From Pelargonium cotyledonis (lineage: Eukaryota > Streptophyta > Magnoliopsida > Geraniales > Geraniaceae), in NCBI GenBank assembly GCA_036897625.1, contig JAYMTA010000664.1, forward strand, positions 1 through 25,459: 25,459 nt of DNA. The letters are read 5' to 3'. Both the position numbers and the translations under genes were made by a program. How positions within the stretch are numbered: position 1 is the first letter of the stretch; the number at the start of each line of letters is the position of its first letter. This document shows positions 9,601 through 19,661 of this stretch, piece after piece. A model generated the notes under the pieces. It saw nothing but the letters and a program-made list of their open reading frames with translations, ran no database searches and was not told where the DNA came from.

Positions 9601-12240
9601 CATTCGATCTTATAATCCACCATTCCAACTAGTCTTGATAAAATGATACTCACTTTGTCCCAAAATGAGTGTCTACTTTTCTCTTTTTGTAAGATTAACG
9701 ATGAGTTAGTTTGAGTTTGGATTTCCCAATTATATACCCTCAAGGCCTCAAGTACTCTTGTTGTAAGAAACTCAAGGTGTTTTATCTAAACTTAATTTAG
9801 GGATATTGTTGGCAATTCAATCATAACTAATTAACTAGCTAAACTTCCATGGTCTACAGTAACATGACATTTTACTTGTCGTTCATAGGAGATTCAGTAT
9901 CCCATATGCTATCATTCAGTTACATTGTATGCTTTCCTCAAGAGAATTACAGAAGACAGATAATGGACAGTTGTGGAGTCTCTAAGGTACACACGCACAC
10001 GCAGACTATCTACTAGTATCTAGTTTTCTTATGTTATGGCCATATTATTTTGATATTTTCTAGTACAGTATAGTTCATTTCGCTTTTCAAATGCAGTTTT
10101 GCATCCAATATCCACAGCAGCATAACATAGTGCACAAATTTTTTAAAGGCATTAACTATAGCTCAAATAAATAGACCTCAAAACGGTAAAAGAATTTTGC
10201 ACAAGGATTTTTGTCTGCTTACCTGCTTTTCTCAAGGGATGAAGGACTGTGTCCTGCAATTGAAATTGTCACATGATAAATAAAACCAAAAGATAATGTA
10301 CATCACAAACATAACCAAAAGATAAATACTGTTAGGATCATTTAACCCTAAGGTCATTAAGAAAAAAATGGCAAAACTCAAAAACTGGACCGCTTAAATA
10401 CAATTCCACCATTTTAAAATGTACCTTTGTGTGAAGACAAAATGGAAAAGAGTCGATCACTAAAACACATACATAAGGATAAAAATAAAAGTCAAACATA
10501 TCTTGAGATAAACAATGTTATACCATGTCATTTAAAGACGATTAAAAGTGCTATTTCTAACCATGAAATGAGTGTCGGCCTCTAGCATCCCTTCCTGGGG
10601 AATGCCTTCGCTGTGTTGAATTCCTTCTGTCAAGCTTATCCCGTAAATCACCACCTTGATTGTCCCGCCTACCTGCATTGAGAAATATAGGAATTTTCAG
10701 TTTGGAAAGAGTAGTCAACATCACGTTATTTATCACATAAAACAACCAGATGGCCCTCAAGTTCATGATGGGACTAAGCTTACCATTTACATGGCACAAC
10801 ATGAGTAACACAACAATGAACAGTAATAATGCCTTCTTCCCAGTCTCAAAGGACACATAGATACTAGCATCAGTGTGAAATGAATAGATATAGTAGAAAA
10901 ACCCACGTTTGAGCTTAAAACATTTGAGCTACCCTTCATATATCAAAGAAGCATTTGAAAAAATAATAGTCGATATCTTCGTCTTCTTGTTGAGCAATAA
11001 TAATATAGTTGAATCTGAATGGAAGAGATTTCTCCTTGGTGCCATATTTATGATACAAATATAATTCATCTGACATGCAATAATATTGGGTTTCTTCTGC
11101 CAATAGTTCCAATATAATTTGCACTCTTTTCTCCATGCAAGAATCCCTTTGTAATGTCATTCAAGGAAACAGTGAAAAATGAAGTCAATATCAAGAGCGC
11201 CTCGATTATATGACTGAAGAACTCGCTATAAGACCACGTGGATATTTTACCAGACCTGCATGTGATCTAAATATCATGGAAGAAAATAATTCCAGACCTA
11301 CCCTAATCCTTAAAAAATACTTCACTGTTTATAGATTTATAACGATAAACCAGAAGTGCCAAAAAGGGCTTTCTGATGAAACCAATAAGTATCATATGTA
11401 ATGAAGGAAAATACACTAAGCATTCAGTTACCACAATATTATTAGTTAAATGAACGAGCAACAACGCTGATACGGTGCAACAAATCTTTTAATATTCTTT
11501 CATCAAATTAGCCACCTTATGCTTTCCCTTATGCAGAATTATTGAGTCAAATCATACGACAGCCTCAGAACTAAATTTGCATTGGTGGTTACTGGTTACA
11601 GAATGAAAGCCAACTTTAGAAAGTTCCAATAGATGTAGTTTCTATGGTAGTATTATGCTGAAGCATCATACAGATAATCACAGTACAACTTTCATGACTA
11701 GCTCATACTCTTGCTTTTAATTAGTAGACTATAATGATCCACAGACGTATGCAATAACAACATTATACTTGCCAAATAGTTTCTGTATGTAAGATTAGGC
11801 ATTTCATATCCTTTCCTACAAGTCCTCGAGAAGCCTGTAGGCACAGATACCTAAATTTCTGGTCTTAAACACTAAGGCTAGAATGAGAATAACAATAACT
11901 GAGGCGCTTGAGGTGCACAATTGAACACCCAAAATCAGTGACTTCTCATCTTTTCTTCAATTTTCAAGAGCCTGTATTTCATGAAAATGAGCAGTGATGC
12001 CCATTCAACATGAACTAAACAAGAAAACAGTCTCTATAGTTAAAAGCCCACTACTAGTTTAAAATAAAACTAAAACAAAACAAAAAACATGATAAAAACA
12101 GCAATATTACCATTGAAAGAGCCCATGAACTGCCGAAGCTCCATATCCCCATGGGCAAAAGAGCAAACTTGACGCGGACAGTGACCTCTGGTCATGAAAA
12201 GCTTGCATAACTTTGTCTTGTAGAGCTTCCTTTCAACCAT
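6658..12240 (-). CDS. CCCH zinc-finger protein with coiled coil, C3H40-like, 10 coding exons, 465 aa
   Basis: Exons: 12111-12240, 10562-10672, 10223-10253, 9343-9484, 9184-9240, 8563-8660, 8400-8471, 7824-8298, 7389-7598, 6658-6729. The protein starts MVERKLYKTKLCKLF. Residues 12-30 form one C-X8-C-X4-C-X3-H finger (ending CSFAHGD). Residues 44-90 are Arg/Asp/Ser-rich (GGDLRDKLDRR, RRHSPGRDARGR). Residues about 139-235 look like a coiled coil (LTSKIQELESQLYEEKEECK, then LKRSQVRLQKLGEQL). Basic nuclear-localisation-like clusters follow (SKKRPRID, KQKKMK), and the tail is very acidic (DVDGLEDETVDVDIV). This architecture matches Arabidopsis C3H40 (I recall At3g21810), a probable RNA-binding protein of unestablished function. 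Intron 7 needs a GC donor (AAGAG|gcgagt): a GT choice would break the frame into exon 8. Intron 1 is 1.4 kb and I see nothing in it. Exon joins are strong; function is inferred. Confidence 0.9.
7140..7270. mobile_element. Possible hAT-type MITE end in CCCH-gene intron 9
   Basis: Read on the minus strand, the stretch begins AGGGGTGTTCATTGGTCC and continues with repeated GGACC/AACCAGAC/TTTTTAAAA motifs. This resembles the common plant hAT MITE terminus CAGGGGTGTTCA with its degenerate GGTTC/GACC interior. I could not find a matching opposite end, so this is at most a truncated copy. Confidence 0.35.
9647..9858. mobile_element. Degraded Stowaway-type MITE in CCCH-gene intron 4-side sequence
   Basis: It lies in the intron between exons 9343-9484 and 10223-10253. 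The left end TACTCACTTTGTCCCAAAAT fits the Stowaway consensus. The interior parallels the 1410-1665 copy in the same orientation: TTGTTGTAAGAAACTCAA against TTGTTATAACAAACTCAA, and ATATTGTTGGCAATTCAA against ATATTATTAGTAATTCAT. The right inverted repeat is lost after GGTCTAC. Confidence 0.6.
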
Positions 12241-12672
12241 GATTGCCAATGCATATAATACCAGAATCCACAAAAGCTATCAAACCATAATCTCAGCCAG
12301 AGTGGAGTGAAAATGCATATGAGATATAAGTTAATCAACCTTCCAAGATTAATAATAATTTCAGCAGATAGTTAATGATGATGATTCCTGCACGATAAAA
12401 TAGACCCGGAATGTTAAAACAAATTAGCACAAGATCAAGAGCTTGCCAACAAACATTCAAATTTTCATTTCCATACCAATTGTTGAGAAAACATTTAGCT
12501 AGAAGTGTTGACTAAAGCAGTTCAGTGTGGCAGATAAATTAAATGATAAAAAATAATTTGAAAATAAAACACAAGCACAGACGTGAAACATGAGGCATGA
12601 CATTCGCATTTTCTCTCTGCGTTTTCTCGGGAAAAAGAGGGCTTTTTTCGGGGGAGGACTCGGTTAACGTAC

Positions 12673-12800
12673 CTTGAGAATCGATGATGGACTGATACGC
12701 TGAGAAAGAGAAGAGAGAGCGAAATGGTAATAATCGAAGGAAGACCAGAGGGCTTATCAGAAAATGAGAGCTCTTGTGAATCAACGGGAACATTCTTCGT
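12673..12800 (-). other. Probable non-coding first exon (5' UTR) of the CCCH gene
   Basis: On the minus strand this stretch ends CGATTCTCAAG|gtacgtta, a good splice donor at 12672-12671. It lies 430 bp upstream of the ATG at 12240 and has the mixed composition of a leader. The matching acceptor between 12240 and 12400 is not certain; TTTGATAG at about 12277 is one candidate. The transcription start near 12800 is a guess. Confidence 0.5.
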
Positions 12801-13180
12801 TTTTTCTAGTGAAATTCCTTCCTAGGGTTATCAATATGCACTCCCTACATTTGACGTCTTTTTTTTGTGTTCAAAATAGGCAAATTTTCTCCCTATTTGT
12901 TTTGTTTTTTGATAATTATTTGTTTTGTTAAGTACATGTATAGAATAAAAAGGAAAATTGCAGATATTCACCTTCGGTTATACATTTTTTTTATTTGTTG
13001 TCACCTTAAATTATGTATTGTAATTTTTTACTATTTTAAATTATGTAGCCTAGTGTCCGTCAGTTAAAACTAATAGAAAATTTATTTAAGTGAGTTATAT
13101 GTTGCTCACATGTTCAATATTATTTTGAAATACTCAATTTACCCTTATCTTATTTAACCTTCTTGTTCTTTCATACATTC

Positions 13181-13240
13181 GTCGGAATCTTAAAACATTC
13201 GCCGGGATCTTCAAACTCTTGCCGGATAATTCAAACTCGT
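13181..13240. repeat. Three 20-bp tandem units inside the MULE
   Basis: Consecutive units are GTCGGAATCTTAAAACATTC, GCCGGGATCTTCAAACTCTT and GCCGGATAATTCAAACTCGT. Each begins with a CGG core and carries an AA-ATTC/AAACT body. They are diverged, so the duplication is not recent. Confidence 0.6.
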
Positions 13241-13517
13241 CGAAAAATTAATTTTGTTATATTTTATTTGATTGATTCATTTAATTTATGAACAAATTGA
13301 ACACTAAGAGCAAACAAAACACTAACCCTAATCCAAAAACTAACCTAATCCAAACACTAATCTAATCAAAACACTAACTTTGTTCAAATCGAGTTCTAGA
13401 TCTGGTTCCAAATCTGAATTCCACAACCATATCGCCGATGAAGACGAAGAGCCACTGACCTTCGTGCCACATCGTCGGAGACGGAGCAAGAGCCTTTAGA
13501 TCTAGATTTTATAATAA

Positions 13518-13631
13518 TATCATCATCACCACAACACTAATGTATTAATGATAATATTAATTTCCTTCTTAAGTTTAACTATATCAAAAATCATAAAATC
13601 TGAATTTTCATATCATCATCACCACAACACT
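13518..13631. repeat. 21-bp direct repeat, 93 bp apart, inside the MULE
   Basis: The string TATCATCATCACCACAACAC plus a final T occurs exactly at 13518-13538 and again at 13611-13631. The sequence between them is AT-rich. The second copy directly precedes the GC-rich block. Confidence 0.85.
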
Positions 13632-14019
13632 CAGATCTGGTTCGAATCCAGAGCTCTCCAGCGGCGATTGTGATTGACATAGCATACCTGGGCTTCTCGG
13701 CGGTAGTCGGTGGTGGCTTGAAGCTCCGTTGCCGGCAAGAGAGACTGCGGTGGATATGGAAACGAAAGATTCTGGCCGGCACGAGGAAGAAGAAAGCAAT
13801 ATGGGCTTCTTCTTTTTCATATTTATTTATTTATTTGTATTTATATTTATATAAAAATTGAAAAAATAGGGGTAATTTTGTCTTTTGGACATGTCATTAA
13901 CGGAGTTACTAACAGATACTAGACTGCATAGTTTATGGTAGTAAAAAGTTACAACACATAATTTAGGATGACAACGAGCTACTTGAGGGTAGCTATCTGC
14001 AATTTTCCCTAAAATAAAA

Positions 14020-15160
14020 TGTGCGGTAAGATAAAATCACATCATCATGTTACTCATTAAAATAATATGTTTAAAAAATATAGACAAATGATTGAGACAT
14101 GTTCATATCATTGAAGTGATGACACAATGACATGTTTTAAATATACACTACAGTTATATATGTTTTAGAGTACGTTTGTCTAACTTGTACTCATTGCCCG
14201 CTAGTCATTAATGGCTCATTAAGCCATAAAAAACATGTCTTCTAAGATGGTGATTCTTTAGGCCATGCACAACATTTCTTCTCATGTCTTTTGGGGCCAA
14301 ATGGAATGTTTTTGGTGTAACATTGGAAAGAAGAATTTTGTTCGAAAGCTTGCAATGATTGTCTCTTTGGATCACACTTTCACTTGAAAGCATCGGAGAG
14401 GATGTCAGATGTAAACAAAGAGTGCTTATGTTTGTACTCAACAAGAGTATTTGACACACAATAGATTATCAAAATCGGTTAAGGTTGTGGGTTTACTCGC
14501 TATGACTTTGTGTACTTTTGTGTACATCTTGAACACATAGGGACTTGAGCTCATCCCTCGAGTTCTTAACTTATTTGATGGCCCTGCTGTCTCCAAATGA
14601 GACGTGACCTTAATAGCCTTGAAGCGAGTTTTGGTAACTCAATTGAACATTTGTCTTCTTGTGATAGTGGAAGACTCTTGACGAATGTGGAATATGATGA
14701 CTCGAGTAGGATGTAGTGGATGATGGTGATAATAAGAATAGGCTTCAACGAAAGCTTGATATATGGGAGGCGCGAGCCCCCAAATTTGGAGTCTTTGTAT
14801 CTTTCACTTTGGAAGGAGTACATTGGTTCTTAGGGATACTTCTCACCTATAAAAAAATTATTTTAGTATGAGAGGCGTACGTAGGTTGAGCCCAATTATT
14901 TGGAGTGCTTGCGGGGAGACTTGAGGGCGTAGGCCTCTTTTACATGTCGAGGCGACGCTAACCACACACTCGCAACAATTGTAAGGCCTAACAAGTGAAT
15001 GTGGAGGGGAATGATAGGTTGATTATAAACTCAACGATAGGTTGATTATGGATAGAATTAGCACACTAAAGAAAATAATTATTCCTAAAAGCAAATTTTG
15101 GATTCTCATTATGAACAAAATAATAAGAAGATCACAAATCATAAATCATAAGAGTAACAT
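14020..15160. other. Intergenic, unassigned
   Basis: No gene is recognised. Open frames at 14208-14459 and 14566-14823 (minus strand) have no known domain. A GC-richer patch at 14865-14990 (around GAGGCGTACG and CATGTCGAGGCGACGCT) differs from its surroundings and may be a repeat fragment. A 14-bp direct repeat GATAGGTTGATTAT occurs at 15013 and 15036. Confidence 0.5.
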
Positions 15161-15164
15161 GGAC

Positions 15165-15359
15165 ATCAGTTGACTGATATAACCTTATATCAGTCAAACT
15201 AATGAGGTGATGACACCTCATTTAAAATCATAGATCCGGACGGGTCGCTCCGCTCCCACCAATTCACTTGAGTGAGTATAAGTGATTTTAAATGAGGTGT
15301 CATCACCTCATTGACTTTCTAAAGTTATGACTGATATAACCTTATATCAGACAACTGAT
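15165..15359. mobile_element. Foldback/MITE-like element of nested palindromes
   Basis: A perfect 28-bp inverted repeat occupies 15203-15230 and 15283-15310 (TGAGGTGATGACACCTCATT...). The outer parts also pair: ATCAGTTGACTGATATAA at the left matches the inverse of the right end, ATCAGTTGTCTGATATAA. Within each arm, GATATAA-CC-TTATATC and GAGGTG-ATGA-CACCTC are themselves palindromes. The 52-bp loop is GC-rich (GATCCGGACGGGTCGCTCCG). No target duplication is clear. It ends about 370 bp upstream of the TraB ATG. Confidence 0.75.
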
Positions 15360-15726
15360 ATACATTTTACTCAAATCATAGTCATAGACATAGTATCAAA
15401 ATATTATTATGAGCTTAAAAAGGGAAAAGAAAATCAATGCGAAAAATATGTACAGTGAATGCACAAAGTGGAAATGACAATAGTAGCCTTGTCCGATACT
15501 AAAATCAAGAAAAACAAAAACCAAGCACACAGGAAAAGAATCCAAAAGGAAATTGGCAAATAACGTTATGCCGCGTCGGAAAACCATTATTAAAAACAAA
15601 ATAAAATAATCAGAAATGAAAGATTATCTAAGCTACTAAAAATCCAAAAGAGTCTGTAACTGGATTGGCACTGTACCAATAACCTATCTGTTTCTGTAAT
15701 GATCAAAAATACAATTCACTTTGTAT

Positions 15727-18700
15727 ATGCATAGCTTGACTCGCCCGCTACTTAACTCGCCTGTGTCAACTCGTCTTCCCACCGCAATCCCAGCTCGTCC
15801 TCGTCTTGTTTACACCACAACCTCCACTAGCCTCGCGTCTCGCAGGCGATTACCGATCAGAGCCATCATCAGAAGCAGTCGGTGCAAGATCACGATGGAT
15901 CCAATTCAGCCGCTGATCGACCCGGACGCGCCGGAGGGGGAGGACTTCGTGCACGTCGACGATCCCAACCCCGCGGAGAGTTTGTCCGCGAGCTTCGAGG
16001 ATGTCAGAAACGAAGAAGCGTCGGCGGCTGATGAGGAGGCCGCCCAGGGGGTAGTGGAGGAGGTGCCTCCAAATGATGCCGTGGAGGGGAGTGATGAAAT
16101 TGGGAGGAGGGACCTTCCGGAGGAGCTGATGAGGAACGTGGTCAGGCTCACTTGCGAGTCCATGGCAGAGGGTGGCGTTTGCGATGTGTATCTGGTCGGA
16201 ACAGCCCATGTTTCTCAGGTAATTTGCTTGAATTGATCGAATTCTCAGGTTGGAGATGTAAATATTGGGACTTGGAATAATTTTTTGATAACTTGGCATC
16301 TGGGGATTGGAATGCGTGTGGTTGATTTCTTGTTTGGTTGCTAGGAAATATTGCTATAGAGCTACATTTGTTTTTGCAAACCTTACCAAGAATGTAAGGC
16401 ATTGAGGGTAGGGAATGATCTAAAATGTGTTTGATCATGTGAATTTAGGTGTAGAAAATAGTCACAGATGCAGTTGGGTATTCTTTTTTCTACTTTGGCG
16501 GGTGGGCATTGTCTTTTCATGATGTTTTTTTGCTGTTGCTGTTGTTGTTGTTGGTAGTCTTGTAACATCAATTGATTAAATGGGAGCCATGGGTTGATCT
16601 TTGCTTTTTCTTTGTTGTAGGAATCCTGCAGAGAAGTTAAAGCTATTGTCAGTTTCTTAAAACCACAGGTGCTTCCCTTTGAAACTAACTGAAAATTGAT
16701 TGATGAGTGGATGATTTTGCAGGTTAGCTGCCTGCTTGTGGGATGTTCTATTCTTTGAATTAATGCTCAAAATTGATGAGATTAAGTCACTTAACCGTTT
16801 CAGATTATGCCTATCCATTGACTGCAGGTTGTTTTTGTGGAGTTGTGTTCAAGTAGAATTGCCATACTTTCCCCTCAAAATATAAAGGTATGTGTTATAT
16901 ATGCTTTTACAATTTAAAAATGTTTGAATTGTTAAATCTTGCTGATATTGATTACCATCTAATGTCGTGGCTTCAGTACAGGATCAAAGTTATTTTACTG
17001 CGTTATGCATTCTTTTAATAATTGTCGGTTATTAGGTTTCAATTCCTCAGCTTCATGTTTGGACTTTCAAATTTATCGATTTTAATTTTTCAGATACCTA
17101 CTACTGCGGAAATGTTTGATATGTGGAAGAAGAAGCATAATCTCTTTGCAATACTCTACAATTGGATACTTGCTAAGGCATGCAATTTATATATATCTTC
17201 TTTTGCTTATCCCTTCCCTCTGATCACTGATCTGTATGTTTGATATTCAATCACCATTTTCATGTTAGGTTGCTAGTAAGGTTGAAGTTTTTCCTGGTTC
17301 AGAGTTCCGCACAGCTTATGAGGAAGCAATTAAATATGGGGGCAAGGTGATACTTGGAGATCGTCCTGTTCAGGTAACTTTAGTTTATTGTTGATTTGTA
17401 ACAAATGCAGAAATGCATATGTTTTCCTTATGTGTTACATTTATAGGTTTGCAACATGATATATGATGAGTGAACGCATAAAATACCCGAAAATAACAAG
17501 AATAATATATTAATGCTGACCAGAATTCAAAGATGACCGCCGTATTAGATGCATTGTATAAAAGAATTATGGGAAATTTCACATAACACCCCTAGTGTCG
17601 ACACTAAAATCAGATCACTACCTTGAAGTAATTTTCACTTCAACTAACAACCTTGTTGAAGTGACAATTGGTTCAATCTTATTGGTTGACTCTCTTATGG
17701 TGTAAACTCTTCAGCATATATATCACGTGATTCTAAAACATACAGTTGAACAAAATGCATGTTTCATATTTGCTTGGAATGTGTGTTTTTGGTCATATGG
17801 GTAAGTTTGTTGTTCTCATGGCATTTTCAGAGTCTAAACCTAAATAAAGTGCTTGTCAAAGTTTTGCGTGTTTAGCAGATTGCATTTGCAGTTGTATTTA
17901 CTAATTTGAAATGTCCCGTTGTTTTCTATGTTCGAAATCAAATGTAGAACCCTTATGCTGGATTTTTCTTTCTTTCTAAATTACCTCAAATAAGGCCTAA
18001 TTTTTAGTGTAACAGATTACGATTCGGAGGACATGGGAAAAAATGCCACTTTGGCACAAAACAAAATTTGTGTTCTCTCTACTTTGTCAGGCAACCTTTG
18101 TACCAAGCGCTGAGGAAATCAACAAAATGGTAAAACTGTCTTCCTTCCATAATTTGCTTTCTGTGATGCAAGTAATCTTTTGACTAAGAGTTCTGGAAGA
18201 ATTTGATAGGAAATCCATAATGTTGTTGAATTTAGTTCACTGTGACTCACTGTTGCTTATCTTCAGCTGAAAGAATTGGACGATCATGATGCGCTTACCC
18301 TTGTTGTTCAAGAGATGAGCAAGATGTTCCCGACTCTAATTGAAACACTTGTACACGAGCGAGATCGGTAAGTTTAAACCCATGTGAATCAGGATGGCTA
18401 TCTGTGTCCTTCCTTTGTGATACTGTCACTATGTTTTTCATTATAATTTTAGAGTTATTTGAAGTCTAAGGAAATGTGCTAGTTGTTGGTAATTTAGAGG
18501 AGCCTATCATGGATGAGAGTAAATTAGATGTAGAGATTCGTAGGCTTCATAGATTATAGAAGTCAACTTATCTCAATATAACAAATGCATTCCTAACGAA
18601 AATAAAAATATAATTCTCATAAGGTCTGGATATGTATGTAACATTGGAGTAAATGCATGGTAGACAGATTGATTCATACATGGCCTTGACTTTAGATTTG

Positions 18701-19661
18701 CACTAGAATTGTATTTTGTTCCTGATGCTATAGGTTTCCTGTAAATGTGTGATCAGAAAGTAGCATAGTATTAGATTCTTCATTTGAATAAAAATCACAG
18801 AACTAGATTTTTCTTGGCCAATTTTCATTCGAGAACCACAATCTTAGATGTTTTGTGGGAGCCAATAGAGGCATATACTGGAGGTTTGGCTAGTGTATTT
18901 GACAAAAGATTCGAAATGCATGCAATGTGACTAACTTCTAACAGATGTCATTTGCTAAGTATGAGCTTTGGGGGAACTAGCCACAATGCTTGATTATATT
19001 TAATGTATATAGTTATACAGATAAAAAAATAATCTGACAAGAGCAGGAACCTAGCACCTTCCAAAACCCTGATCCTCCTTTTAGTGAAGTCTATTTGAAA
19101 GTGAATGCCTGAAATGTATATAAATGTAGGAAACTGGATTGCTAATTATTGGTTACTCTTTTGATGATGGTTATTCTGAAGCAACTTGCAATATATTTAC
19201 ACTAGTGACATTTAATTATTTATTTTGTTGACTCTGATAGTCTTTCAACCTTGCCTGTGCATGCATTTAGGTACATGTCATGCAAATTACTAGGAGTGGC
19301 CAAGGAGCATAGCTCAGTTGTTGCTGTTGTTGGGAGGGGGCACCTTCAAGGAATAAAAAAGAATTGGGGGCAGCCTGTTTCGGTTAGTTAATATTTCTTA
19401 TCTGAGTTTCTGTATTACATCTTGCGAAATTCTTAATCAACTTTGGGGACAGTTGAACTACAATGTTGCTTTTTGCGTAGAATTAAATGTGAAATATTTT
19501 CATGTTTTTGGTATATTTCCAATCTGTTGCAGCTTGAGGAGCTTTTAGAGCTTCCTTCACAGAAACAAGGTGTCTCTGTGGTGAAGATCTTGACATCTCT
19601 TGGTGTTGCAGTTGCTGGAGTGGCCATTATTTCCGGCCTCTATCTGTCATGCAAGAAATAA
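15727..19661 (+). CDS. TraB domain-containing protein with C-terminal membrane anchor, 9 exons, 414 aa
   Basis: Exons: 15727-16218, 16621-16668, 16828-16887, 17094-17177, 17269-17373, 18016-18129, 18267-18367, 19271-19382, 19533-19661. TraB/PrgY signatures: CDVYLVGTAHVS with GTAH at 158-161, VVFVELCSSR at 181-190, and VVGRGHLQGI with GRGH at 356-359. Residues about 391-410 (ILTSLGVAVAGVAIISGLYL) form a membrane segment followed only by SCKK, a tail-anchor layout. The closest family member I know is Arabidopsis At1g05270 (TRB1), reported at the mitochondrial outer membrane. The first in-frame ATG (15727) adds 56 residues with ten Arg and no acidic residue; the alternative ATG at 15895 starts MDPIQPLIDPDAPEGEDFVH and gives 358 aa. 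Intron 4 uses a GC donor (GCTAAG|gcatgc); the nearby GT would shift the frame. The other junctions are GT-AG. Family assignment is sure; the start is not. Confidence 0.92.
16531..16553. repeat. Short TGC/TTG trinucleotide repeat in TraB intron 1
   Basis: TGCTGTTGCTGTTGTTGTTG plus one further unit lies in intron 1. It is preceded by a T-rich run. Confidence 0.8.
17571..17690. mobile_element. Possible single MULE terminus in TraB intron 5
   Basis: GGGAAATTTCACATAACACC followed by CCTAGTGTCGACACTA and several CTTGAAGT/ACTTCAA pairs resembles the GGGAAATTTCA... ends of many plant MULE-type repeats. It contains a 14-bp perfect palindrome (TAGTGTCGACACTA, 17593-17606). No opposite end is found in the intron, so it would be a truncated remnant. 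Confidence 0.35.

Larger units (their letters stand above)
12951..14010. mobile_element. Non-autonomous Mutator-like element (MULE) with long inverted repeats
   Basis: The left end AGGAAAATTGCAGATA matches the inverse of the right end, AGGGAAAATTGCAGATA. The arms stay alignable for about 110-130 bp: TTGTCACCTTAAATTATGTA against TTGTCATCCTAAATTATGTG, and TTTTTACTATTTTAAATTAT against TTTTTACTACCATAAACTAT. Flanking 9-mers agataaaa-like are AGAATAAAA (12942-12950) and AAAATAAAA (14011-14019), 8 of 9 identical, as expected for a 9-bp MULE target duplication. The roughly 800-bp interior lacks a transposase. It contains GC-richer blocks (13380-13500 and 13630-13795) unlike the surrounding DNA. The element sits between the divergent CCCH and TraB genes. 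Confidence 0.75.

Noticed and set aside
10673..12110. Open frames inside the 1.4-kb first coding intron of the CCCH gene
   Set aside because: AT-rich text with no domain; the flanking exons splice cleanly across it.
13632..13654. GGTTCGAATCC, a perfect tRNA B-box/T-loop, inside the MULE
   Set aside because: The bases upstream have no A-box, D-arm or anticodon stem, and no acceptor pairing can be drawn, so it is not a tRNA; a SINE is equally unsupported.
12951..14010. Long inverted repeat considered as a CRISPR or prophage-type structure
   Set aside because: The context is clearly plant nuclear; the arms and 9-bp flanks fit a MULE.
15850..16299. 149-codon minus-strand open frame opposite TraB exon 1
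   Set aside because: It is the antisense shadow of a GC-rich coding exon; it shows no domain and crosses the splice donor.
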